Shown here: positions 22,423 to 29,234 of the stretch, piece by piece
How the letters are laid out: each line of letters begins with the position of its first letter
Position numbering within the stretch: the first letter of the stretch is position 1
Source of the DNA: Flavobacterium alkalisoli
GTDB taxonomy: Bacteria; Bacteroidota; Bacteroidia; Flavobacteriales; Flavobacteriaceae
Direction: 5' to 3'
DNA: 64,000 nucleotides
NCBI RefSeq assembly: GCF_008000935.1
Contig: NZ_CP042831.1
Span: 1,860,001 to 1,924,000, forward strand
The notes under the pieces: generated by a model
What the model saw: the letters and a program-made list of their open reading frames with translations, nothing else
Databases searched by the model: none
What the model was told of the DNA's origin: nothing
Made by a program: the position numbers and the translations under genes

Positions 22423-22572
22423 GATTAAAATGTGGTTTGGTTTAGGGTTTTTTGCAACGGTTCGTTGCAACGGTGGTGTTATAAATGTGTTATTTCTTTT
22501 TGAGTTATAATATTTTTCTGTAATTTTGTTTCTTCCATGGTTAGCCGCTCTAACGGCTATTATGGTTTAGGG

Positions 22573-22602
22573 CAGGCGAGGGTGGTACCTCGCCTCATTT
22601 TT
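22573..22602. terminator. Hairpin after the 70-aa early gene
   Basis: Stem aggcgagg / cctcgcct, six-base loop, then a T-run on the plus strand. On the minus strand it follows the stop at 22604 without a T-run, so it may be an attenuator or RNA-stability element for the early operon. Confidence 0.45.
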
Positions 22603-22603
22603 T

Positions 22604-22816
22604 TTATACCGGTGTCAAAGGATTACCATATTTTTTTACTTTCCTATCGGTTAATATCTTCAAAGCCATTTCTTTATATTCTTGTATTAGGTTATCCATA
22701 TTCTCGTTAACCTTCTTAGTTTTTTCCTTTTTGGTCATGCCCAACATTAAGAATAGCCTGTTTTTCTCCTCTTCCGGGAGAGCCTGAATAACGTTGTATG
22801 CAGTTTCGGCTTTCAA
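22604..22816 (-). CDS. Small helical early protein
   Basis: 70 residues, entirely helical and charged (AETAYNVIQALPEEEKNRLF, MDNLIQEYKEMALKILTDRK). Typical of short Bacteroidetes element proteins next to the repressor; not recognised. Confidence 0.5.
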   Translation of the reverse strand: MKAETAYNVIQALPEEEKNRLFLMLGMTKKEKTKKVNENMDNLIQEYKEMALKILTDRKVKKYGNPLTPV

Positions 22817-22887
22817 TTGGTTTATAACTTGTTTTCTTACTAAAAATGTTAAAGTGGCATGGTTTTTATTCTACTCCGTTGCAACGG

Positions 22888-23091
22888 TTATGCAAGGGGA
22901 GAATTAGAATAAGATTTTACAAAAAGGATATTTAATATAGTCGATTTACCAAGGTTAAACTCATCCATTAGTATTGGGTAAGTTTCTCTGCAGGTCATAG
23001 ATGTTTTAAGTTCATCGTAGCGGCTCAATATTTTCTTATTGCGGCGCATCTTCTTTTCTCGTACTGTTTCTCTCCGTATTGCCATTGCCAT
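22888..23091 (-). CDS. Small helix-turn-helix protein, first early gene of element A
   Basis: 67 residues. A basic N-terminus (IRRETVREKKMRRNKKIL) is followed by a helix-turn-helix-like segment (RETYPILMDEFNLGKSTILN). First gene of the leftward early operon, divergent from the repressor across an operator-rich gap. Candidate early transcription regulator (Cro-like role), by position. Confidence 0.5.
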   Translation of the reverse strand: MAMAIRRETVREKKMRRNKKILSRYDELKTSMTCRETYPILMDEFNLGKSTILNILFVKSYSNSPLA

Positions 23092-23119
23092 AATTATTAA
23101 ATGTCTATATTTATAAAGA

Positions 23120-23194
23120 CAAATCTAATATTATTATTCGGAATAATCTAATAAAATACGGAATAAATCGTATAAAATTATATTTATTCCTGTA
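23120..23194. promoter_or_regulatory. Early promoter and operator array of element A
   Basis: Leftward -7 box TAGATTTG (minus, 23120-23127). A near-palindrome attattcggaataat (23133-23147) lies where the -33 region would be. Two further related half-sites form an inverted pair: tacggaataaat (23157-23168) and atttattcctgta (23182-23194). The shared GGAATAA core suggests binding by the divergently encoded HTH repressor. Confidence 0.5.
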
Positions 23195-23234
23195 ATCTTT
23201 TGATTTATAAGGGTTTTTGAAATCCGAATATTAT

Positions 23235-23615
23235 ATGAAAAACTTTATATCTGAAAATATATCATATCTTGTCAAAGAGAATAATTACAGGCAGGATGAC
23301 TTTGGGATTCTCTTTGATTTAAAAAAGGGAGTGATAAATCAATATATACAGGGTAAGAGCTTGCCTAAGATTGAAACACTCCAAAAAATTTGCTCTCACT
23401 TTAAAATTACTTTAGATGATTTAGTTAATTCTGAATTATCTGAAGCGGCATATAAAAGCAAATCGCAACAACAAGTTGCAACAGAACAAAACACACCTTA
23501 CAATAACGAAAAAGATGCTATTATAGCTGCGCAACGGGAAACTATCGAAACACAAAAGGAACTGATAGCAACTTTGCGTAGTCGGCTTGACAGTACTCAG
23601 ACGAAAGCGTCATAG
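23235..23615 (+). CDS. XRE-type HTH repressor of element A
   Basis: 126 residues from the ATG at 23235 (a TTG at 23217 is also in frame). The N-terminal HTH covers residues about 8-60: YRQDDFGILFDLKKGVINQY and IETLQKICSHFKITLDDLVN, the standard XRE pattern. The C-terminal region is Gln/Lys-rich and ends in a coiled coil (AQRETIETQKELIATLRSRL), likely for oligomerisation. No S24 peptidase domain, unlike the repressor of element B. Expected to hold the leftward early promoter silent in the lysogen. Confidence 0.75.
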   Translation: MKNFISENISYLVKENNYRQDDFGILFDLKKGVINQYIQGKSLPKIETLQKICSHFKITLDDLVNSELSEAAYKSKSQQQVATEQNTPYNNEKDAIIAAQRETIETQKELIATLRSRLDSTQTKAS

Positions 23616-23874
23616 TTATCAATTGGACGGTGTTTAAGAATTGAACTAAATTTTAAATGCTTATATATGAATATTATTTCAACGTTAGGATGTTGCAAAG
23701 TGCCTTAATGTAGATTGTATTCAATTACCTCTTGCGGGCGAATGTAAAAAAGCAGCTAAACTTGAATATATGGAAAAGGCTGGAAACAAGAGTCTTTATT
23801 TAAGTTCAATGAGACTCTATTAAAAATGAAGAATTTTAAAGAGAAGTAAACGAAAATATGTTAAATTTGATACT

Positions 23875-24549
23875 ATGGAAATATCAAGTTTAACAGTAAA
23901 GTTAATAATACTCCTTGTTCCGGGGCTTATTTCTTATTTTATCTACAGAAGAATAACAATAAGAGAGACTAAGAGAAGTGACTTAATGTTTATAGTTGTT
24001 TCTATACTTTTAGGGTTTTTGTCTTACGCTTCAATTCATTATTTATTTAATTTTTTTGTCATAGTTCATAATTTATTTAGTATAGAAGATTGGTCCAGTT
24101 TTCACTTAATCACTTTAACATACATAACTGAGGATTATCCAATACAATACGACGAAGTAGCTTACGCAATATTATCGGGTACGATAATTGCTGTAACATT
24201 TGGAAAGATGGACTCGTCAAATATAATAAACAGACTTGCTTACAAATTTAGAGTCACCGAAAAATTAAATGACCAGAGTATATATAATCAGTATCTTTTA
24301 AACGATCAATTAACATGGGTATACGTTAGGGATATAGAAAATAATTTGACTTACTTAGGAGCAGTAGCCTTATTCTCTGACAAAGAAAACGATAAAGAAA
24401 TTGTATTAAATGACGTGACAGTTTATACTTTTCCTGATAGTCAAGAGTTATATAAAATACAATCAATATACTTGAATTTTGGAAATGGTAATATTATACT
24501 TGAAGAAGCAAAATTAGAAGAAAATGAGCAACTCGAACTCCCACTCTAA
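23875..24549 (+). CDS. Membrane protein, DUF6338-like, right-arm cargo
   Basis: 224 residues. Two or three N-terminal membrane helices (VKLIILLVPGLISYFIYRRI, MFIVVSILLGFLSYASIHYL, VAYAILSGTIIAVTFG), then a cytoplasmic beta-rich domain (WVYVRDIENNLTYLGAVALF). The early PG within a helix followed by YRR recalls the DUF6338 family. The stop overlaps a proline-rich mini-gene (24524-24688). About 260 bp before it hold no convincing gene. Cargo near an attachment site suggests a defence or conversion role, unproven. Confidence 0.55.
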   Translation: MEISSLTVKLIILLVPGLISYFIYRRITIRETKRSDLMFIVVSILLGFLSYASIHYLFNFFVIVHNLFSIEDWSSFHLITLTYITEDYPIQYDEVAYAILSGTIIAVTFGKMDSSNIINRLAYKFRVTEKLNDQSIYNQYLLNDQLTWVYVRDIENNLTYLGAVALFSDKENDKEIVLNDVTVYTFPDSQELYKIQSIYLNFGNGNIILEEAKLEENEQLELPL

Positions 24550-24688
24550 TCCACGAAGATGGAAGGTTTCATTAGTGAGAAATACCCAAACGAAACCAGC
24601 GACAAACAATGTACCAAGGAGTAGAGTATCACCTCCGCCTCCTGCACGACCAATACCTCCTATAAGACCTGTGCTAAAGAAAGGATAA
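24524..24688 (+). CDS. Proline-rich mini-protein overlapping the membrane-protein gene
   Basis: 54 residues from the ATG at 24524, overlapping the upstream stop by 26 nt. Polar Ser/Asn/Arg N-terminus and a proline-rich end (SPPPPARPIPPIRP). Resembles in style the mini-protein at 24839-24994. Too short to assign a family. Confidence 0.4.
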   Translation: MSNSNSHSNPRRWKVSLVRNTQTKPATNNVPRSRVSPPPPARPIPPIRPVLKKG

Positions 24689-24838
24689 ACTTAGATACAA
24701 GTTTTAAATTAAGGGAGATTTTTATTACACAAAACTTCTTATTTCAAACAATTTTTACTAACAATCTGTTAGTAAGTATTTTGTTAATGTAAGAGATTAT
24801 TGTTTAACTTGCTGTAAGTAACTTAAACACACTTTACT

Positions 24839-24994
24839 ATGAAAAACTTTATAAGTGAGGAAAGAAAACCTCAAAGACCTTCTAACCCTCCAAGTCGTCA
24901 AACACCTCCTCCTAGAGAATTCCCTAAACCGACTGGACCATATCCGGGAAAAGAAGAAAGAAGTTTACCTAGAGTAACGCCTCCTAAAAGATAA
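24839..24994 (+). CDS. Proline-rich mini-protein
   Basis: 51 residues: MKNFISEERKPQRPSNPPSR, TPPPREFPKPTGPYPGKEER and an ending VTPPKR. The first six residues equal those of the element A repressor (MKNFIS), which may reflect a shared expression context. It follows the other proline-rich mini-gene by 150 nt and ends against the convergent gene at 24984. Confidence 0.4.
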   Translation: MKNFISEERKPQRPSNPPSRQTPPPREFPKPTGPYPGKEERSLPRVTPPKR

Positions 24995-25481
24995 ATATAA
25001 AGAAGACTACAACTCCAATTAGGCCAAAACTCATTAGTAAAATTGAAAAAATAGTTAGGAAATTATTTATCTTTTCGTAATTAGATATTTCGCATTCGTG
25101 TTTTTGTATTTCTGCTAAGAATTCACTTCTTTCACGACTTTCTTCTTCGCATTGAAAATCTATCACTGTGATACAATAATCATTTTGATGAACTTTGCTT
25201 GCACACCATTGAGAGAAGAAATTGGTGATTACTGCAAATAATAATAAAAATGCTGATAGATGAATTATCCAGTGAACGTCTTCAGTTTTAGAGCTGTAAA
25301 ATTTAATTGTTTCCAAGCATACATATATGCCTGTGCCGGAAATAACTATTAGTAATGTATCAAGTCTCTGGTGACTGTAAAAAAGAGCTTCCCATACGCG
25401 TTTCTGTCTTTCTTGAGTAGAAAGTCTTACAAGAGCAACTTTGGATTTTTTGGTTTTCTTTTTTGACATACTGTAAGGCAT
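24984..25481 (-). CDS. Membrane protein, right-arm cargo
   Basis: 165 residues; a second ATG three to five codons in is also possible. Basic N-terminus, two membrane helices (LDTLLIVISGTGIYVCLETI, IIHLSAFLLLFAVITNFF), a charged helical segment, and a third helix at the C-terminus (FLTIFSILLMSFGLIGVVVF). The plan recalls SLATT-type pore-forming cargo proteins, but no hallmark motif is visible. Confidence 0.5.
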   Translation of the reverse strand: MPYSMSKKKTKKSKVALVRLSTQERQKRVWEALFYSHQRLDTLLIVISGTGIYVCLETIKFYSSKTEDVHWIIHLSAFLLLFAVITNFFSQWCASKVHQNDYCITVIDFQCEEESRERSEFLAEIQKHECEISNYEKINNFLTIFSILLMSFGLIGVVVFFIFIF

Positions 25482-25549
25482 TACTGTTAATAATCAAATA
25501 TACAAATTTCAACCCCTCCTTAAACAAGAGGGATTTATAATTATATTAT

Positions 25550-25738
25550 ATGAAACTATCTAAAATACCAAGTTCTGATTTAAAAGCATTGTCTGACCAT
25601 ATAAAAGATATGATAGAATATGTGAGGGAAAAGGATAGCAGTGATAAAGAGTTAAACACCTTATTTGCTTTACATCTTAAAATAACTGATGTGTTAGATA
25701 GTAGGGTCTATAAAATACTAAAAGAATTAAAATGGTAA
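25550..25738 (+). CDS. Small helical protein, right-arm cargo
   Basis: 62 residues, helical and charged (PSSDLKALSDHIKDMIEYVR, LNTLFALHLKITDVLDSRVY). Starts the pair with the membrane protein at 25780. Not recognised. Confidence 0.4.
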   Translation: MKLSKIPSSDLKALSDHIKDMIEYVREKDSSDKELNTLFALHLKITDVLDSRVYKILKELKW

Positions 25739-25779
25739 AATAAACACTATTACTTTATAATAACTAACAATGTGGAATA

Positions 25780-26196
25780 ATGGATGATTTCAATCTCGAA
25801 CAAAAAATGAGAGAAGCTGCTGAACGAGACGCAAGAATGAAGAAGCGTGAAGATGAGGCAGTTGCGGATATAACTAAGTATTTCGATAGAATACATGATT
25901 ATATTTCAAACTACAACAACTTACTTATTGGAGCTTTTTTTGCACTCGCTCAATTTCAAGAAAATATTTCTCGATGGACTATATTATTTCCAGTATTGAA
26001 TCTATGGTTCCTGATCCTTATAAATTACAGACAGATGGAAAATGCGAGATTTTTAGCTGACATTAATAATAAGCCCGTTGGTGAAGTTGTAAAATATGGT
26101 AAATCTATTTCCAGAACTAACGGTTTATCTCTTTTAGCTATTCTGTCAACTTTGATTGTAACAGTAGCTTTTCTCTGCTATCTTGCAGCTTATTAG
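25780..26196 (+). CDS. Two-helix membrane protein, right-arm cargo
   Basis: 138 residues. Charged N-terminal helix (EQKMREAAERDARMKKREDE), a first hydrophobic region split by a short loop (NNLLIGAFFALAQF and ILFPVLNLWFLILINY), and a C-terminal helix (GLSLLAILSTLIVTVAFLCY). Last gene of element A before the attachment site. Function unknown; membrane-acting effectors are common at this place in mobile elements. Confidence 0.5.
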   Translation: MDDFNLEQKMREAAERDARMKKREDEAVADITKYFDRIHDYISNYNNLLIGAFFALAQFQENISRWTILFPVLNLWFLILINYRQMENARFLADINNKPVGEVVKYGKSISRTNGLSLLAILSTLIVTVAFLCYLAAY

Positions 26197-26346
26197 AGAA
26201 TAAAGAAATAATGTAAATTAGGTATACGTATGAAAATTAATAAAGCTTTAAAATTGAACATAAAGCTGAATACGATTTATAAATAATACATATAACAAAG
26301 CCAGTAAAACCGCTTGTTTTTATTGCGTTTTAGGGAGAATTAAAAT

Positions 26347-26388
26347 TCATAACCCTGAGGTCACGGGTTCAACTCCCGTCTTCGCTAC
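26347..26388 (+). other. tRNA 3'-half / attachment site at the element A/B junction
   Basis: From the CAT anticodon through a variable region, a complete T-arm (acgggttcaactcccgt) and the acceptor 3' strand ttcgctac. The 5' side does not pair, so this is a tRNA fragment, not a gene. Its last 15 nt (26374-26388) recur at 53283-53297. Consistent with a tRNA carrying a CAT anticodon as the integration target. Confidence 0.75.
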
Positions 26389-26393
26389 TTAGT

Positions 26394-26433
26394 GAACCGA
26401 AAATCCAGTATAAACTAGGGTTTTCGGTTTTTT
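26394..26433 (+). terminator. Terminator just inside element B
   Basis: Stem aaccgaaaa / ttttcggtt extended by cc / gg, loop about 14 nt, then a T-run. It would stop transcripts running out of the attachment site before the integrase gene. Confidence 0.7.
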
Positions 26434-26512
26434 GGCTTTTATAGCCGTGTCAAATTTGTGTCGAACCTTTGCAGTTTCTTAAATTGTTGAATTTCAGAGG
26501 CCGTAAAAAAAA

Positions 26513-27682
26513 ATGCCAAATTTTAACCACTTACTTCCGCGTGCAAATAGTATTGTATTTGTCGATTACAAACCAGCAGAATTACGAATTAATAAAGACT
26601 GGTTAATTATCTATTATGCTAAAAATCCAATGACTGAGAAGATGGAACGCTTCAGAATGCGCGTACCAGTATTAAAAAACAAGTCAGAACGCACCCGTCA
26701 TGCTAACAGAATTGTTGCCGAAATCAATAAAAAGCTTGCTTCAGGATGGTCGCCTTGGCTTGAAACGCCGGGTAAATCTTTCAAAGCGTTTGAGGAAGGT
26801 TGCAACAGGTTCTTAGATAATACCGAAAAAGAGATAGGAGATGGCATCAAACGGCCTGATACACTCAGGGCTTATAAGTCATATCTAAATATGATTAAAA
26901 CCTACTTACAGGAAAAAGCGATCAAAATTACCTTTGCTATTGAATTTAATAAGGATGTTGCAATCGGATATCTTGACTGGATCTATTATGAAAGGCAAAA
27001 TTCTCCCAATACGTATAACAATCACCTGCAATTCCTTTGCACATTCGGAAATTTTTTAATTGAGCGCGGATATATTAAAGAGAATCCGACTAACGAAATC
27101 TCGAAGAAAAGAAAACAGCTTAAAAAACGTAAGGTAATAGACCCACACATCAAGACTTTACTTAGTGAGAAGCTCCCACTTTTCAATTTTAATTATTACG
27201 CCTTGTGTATGGTGACTTATTACTGCATGGTAAGACGTACAGAAATTACAAAGCTGAAAGTATCGGACTTTAATCTCACTGAAGATTATATAACGATACC
27301 TGGAACGGTAAGTAAAAACAGAAAGGACGAATATGTTACCATTCCTAAAGAGCTTAAAGTAATACTTGAAAGACATTTCGAAGGGGCGCAATACAACAAT
27401 TTTGCATTTTCGGCCAATGATTTTAAAGCCGGAAAACATCAATTACCACCGAAACGTATTTCTGATTCATGGGTACAGGTCAGAAAGCATTTAGGTTTAG
27501 GCACCCAGTTTCAGTTTTACAGCTTAAAAGATACCGGGATAACTGACTTATTCGGACTTGGAATTTCGCCTTTAAAAATTCGTGATCAGGCACGCCACTA
27601 TGATTTGAAGATTACTGAACTGTACACTCCGAGAAGCGGGGGAGGGGATGAATCTTTAAAAAACTCAGGTGCAAAATTCTAG
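26513..27682 (+). CDS. Tyrosine recombinase (integrase) of element B
   Basis: 389 residues, usual for this family in Bacteroidetes. N-terminal Arm-like region, SAM-like core-binding domain at about 80-205 (NTYNNHLQFLCTFGNFLIER), catalytic domain after 210. Box I is MVRRTEITKLKV. Box II is SLKDTGITDLF, with Lys and Asp where Arg/His-x-x-Arg residues usually stand. Then RDQARHYDLKITELYT with the presumed Tyr nucleophile. Lies 124 bp inside the left attachment site. The unusual box II recalls the KHTG variants of Bacteroidetes integrases. Confidence 0.9.
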   Translation: MPNFNHLLPRANSIVFVDYKPAELRINKDWLIIYYAKNPMTEKMERFRMRVPVLKNKSERTRHANRIVAEINKKLASGWSPWLETPGKSFKAFEEGCNRFLDNTEKEIGDGIKRPDTLRAYKSYLNMIKTYLQEKAIKITFAIEFNKDVAIGYLDWIYYERQNSPNTYNNHLQFLCTFGNFLIERGYIKENPTNEISKKRKQLKKRKVIDPHIKTLLSEKLPLFNFNYYALCMVTYYCMVRRTEITKLKVSDFNLTEDYITIPGTVSKNRKDEYVTIPKELKVILERHFEGAQYNNFAFSANDFKAGKHQLPPKRISDSWVQVRKHLGLGTQFQFYSLKDTGITDLFGLGISPLKIRDQARHYDLKITELYTPRSGGGDESLKNSGAKF

Positions 27683-27849
27683 TAAATCTTACACCTTGCG
27701 CGACTAAATAAAATAAAACCGAAAAAAAGTATAAACTTTATAAACAATGCAAAATGAAATTATAACTAATTGATATATAGTGTTTTAAAATTGTAAATTT
27801 GATTACATTTCTGTTTATAAACCACTTTATAAACTTGTAAACAAGACAT

Positions 27850-27893
27850 AAAAAAAGCCCTGAATGATCACGCCAACGAGTTCAGGGCTTTTG
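27850..27893 (+). terminator. Terminator after the element B integrase
   Basis: Stem aaagccctgaa / ttcagggcttt around a 16-nt loop with a T-run. 168 bp past the integrase stop; the gap holds no gene. Confidence 0.7.
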
Positions 27894-28086
27894 ATATAAC
27901 AGCTTATTTTTATATCCCTACTAATTTATAAAAAAAATATTAGTTAAGATTAAATACTTAAAAGTTTAATATAATTTCCTATTTGTTAAAAAATGTTTAT
28001 TTTAGACCAGCTCAAACATAAACTGTATTCCCTACATCACCCCTCATTGTATTTTGCTTGGTTAGCACTTTGGGGGGATTTTTTTT

Positions 28087-28125
28087 ATAAAGTCCCGACC
28101 TTTTCTTCAAAAGCCGGGACTTTAT
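28087..28125. repeat. Inverted repeat between integrase and late operon of element B
   Basis: ataaagtcccg (28087-28097) pairs with cgggactttat (28115-28125). Another imperfect G/C hairpin lies at about 28035-28080, and tgacaaaa / ttttgtca at 28141-28165. Apart from these hairpins the 27894-28180 interval holds nothing I can call a gene. Element A has hairpins in the same place (2069-2130). Confidence 0.5.
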
Positions 28126-28180
28126 CTAATCACCACCATATGACAAAAATACCTAACTTTTGTCACTTACTAAGTTATAA

Positions 28181-28208
28181 AAAAAAACACGCCGTGTAAA
28201 GCGTGTTT
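28181..28208 (-). terminator. Terminator of the element B late operon
   Basis: On the minus strand stem aaacacgc, eight-base loop, stem gcgtgttt, followed by a T-run. Lies 17 bp past the last late gene, as in element A. Confidence 0.75.
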
Positions 28209-28224
28209 AACTATTTTTTATCTT

Positions 28225-28593
28225 TTACCAATTTGTTACCTGGCCATAGTCGTTAATATATTGCCTTGTATTACTCGGAATTGCTTTAAATTCTTCGGCA
28301 GAAACATCCTGTACTGGTATAGCTCCGGCAGCTTGCCAACCTATTGGAGAAAGGAATACAACCTTTTGCCCGTTTATTACTTTGTACCATCCCTGATCAA
28401 ATGAAAGGTTTCGGATTACCTGCCCTTCGTATGGACTACCGTTTACAATCTGTGCGGCACCAGTATCAGTATTTGCACCGGCTGGTAACTGGTTGGCTGT
28501 TGTTGTAGTCCCGCCGAAAATTTTATCCCGGAACATAAAGGCTACTGCTCCAGCTACGAGCAACCCGCCTATTAAAAGCTTCTTATTTTTCAT
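28225..28593 (-). CDS. Small membrane-anchored protein, last gene of late operon B
   Basis: 122 residues, counterpart of 2208-2591. N-terminal membrane helix (LLIGGLLVAGAVAFMF) then RDKIFGG, a Thr/Ala/Gly linker, and the conserved domain YEGQVIRNLSFDQGWYKVIN through YINDYGQVTNW. Confidence 0.7.
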   Translation of the reverse strand: MKNKKLLIGGLLVAGAVAFMFRDKIFGGTTTTANQLPAGANTDTGAAQIVNGSPYEGQVIRNLSFDQGWYKVINGQKVVFLSPIGWQAAGAIPVQDVSAEEFKAIPSNTRQYINDYGQVTNW

Positions 28594-28607
28594 ATCTATA
28601 GATTTAT

Positions 28608-29234
28608 TTATTCAACATCAAAGTTTAGTTTCTCTAAATCGACTGTTACGCCTTCAATTTCTGTATTGCCTGCGCCTTCAGTCCGTAACATTGTACCAGA
28701 GTATATATTAAATTTCAATTCAGGCGTAGGAATGCTGTTATAGCGGTTTTTATCGGGATAGATATAGTTTTCCCTGTAATCCTCAAATTTCTCTGTCATA
28801 AGGATTATATCACCGTCAAATTGCGATTTAGTACCACCGCGCATAGAACCGTTAGAGGTTTGCTGAAAAACAATTACAAAGAGTTTTCCATCGTACTTTT
28901 TTCTAAGGTCTTTATCTACCTCATATCTCGGAATTAATTCCTGTAGCTTTTGGAAACTGTCAATAAAAATTACCTCATTTTCCTCGATTAGTTTTTCGAG
29001 ATCCTGAAGGCTTTTAACTTCCGGGTTATCTACATTATTTAAAGCGGTAGCGTTTAAGTATTGCAATGCCTTATCTTCGTATAATGATGATTCAGGGTGT
29101 TCCTCCATTGAAGCATGGCCACAACGATAATTTTGAGCAAAGGCATTCATTACCTGGAATAAAAAACGCGTTTTACCGCTTCCTTGCCCTCCAGTCATGG
29201 TAATAACTACACTCTCTTTGGTTTTTTTTTTCAA
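28608..29234 (-). CDS. RecA-like ATPase, separated second half of the ArdC-ATPase protein (element B)
   Basis: 208 residues if read from the TTG at 29234. Walker A TGGQGSGKT near the N-terminus, Walker B VIFIDSF, then a FVIVFQQTSNGSMRGG segment and FDGDIILM, matching the C-terminal module of the 762-aa element A protein. It lies in the +2/-1 frame relative to 29173-30966 and overlaps it by 62 nt. One added A (or a -1 slip) in the A10 run at 29222-29231 would fuse both. It may be made as a fusion by slippage, separately, or be the product of a mutation. Confidence 0.7.
   Translation of the reverse strand: MKKKTKESVVITMTGGQGSGKTRFLFQVMNAFAQNYRCGHASMEEHPESSLYEDKALQYLNATALNNVDNPEVKSLQDLEKLIEENEVIFIDSFQKLQELIPRYEVDKDLRKKYDGKLFVIVFQQTSNGSMRGGTKSQFDGDIILMTEKFEDYRENYIYPDKNRYNSIPTPELKFNIYSGTMLRTEGAGNTEIEGVTVDLEKLNFDVE

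Larger units (their letters stand above)
1..26388. mobile_element. Element A, integrated tailless-phage-like element (left end outside window)
   Basis: Runs from the truncated integrase at the left edge to the tRNA-derived attachment site at 26347-26388. Order: integrase, HEPN/SecB cargo, leftward late operon (2208-15558), lipoprotein cargo (15832-19207), leftward early operon (19335-23091), repressor (23235-23615), right-arm cargo (23875-26196), attachment site. The late operon is collinear with that of element B. The boundaries follow from the att repeat and the matching layout of B; the left boundary and the tRNA target lie outside the window. Confidence 0.8.

Noticed and set aside
26300..26388. 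Complete tRNA gene
   Set aside because: Only the 3' half from the anticodon is present; the acceptor and D-arm on the 5' side do not pair.
28000..28199. 68-aa plus-strand frame between integrase and late operon of B
   Set aside because: It runs through several hairpins and a terminator and has no recognisable pattern; likely chance.
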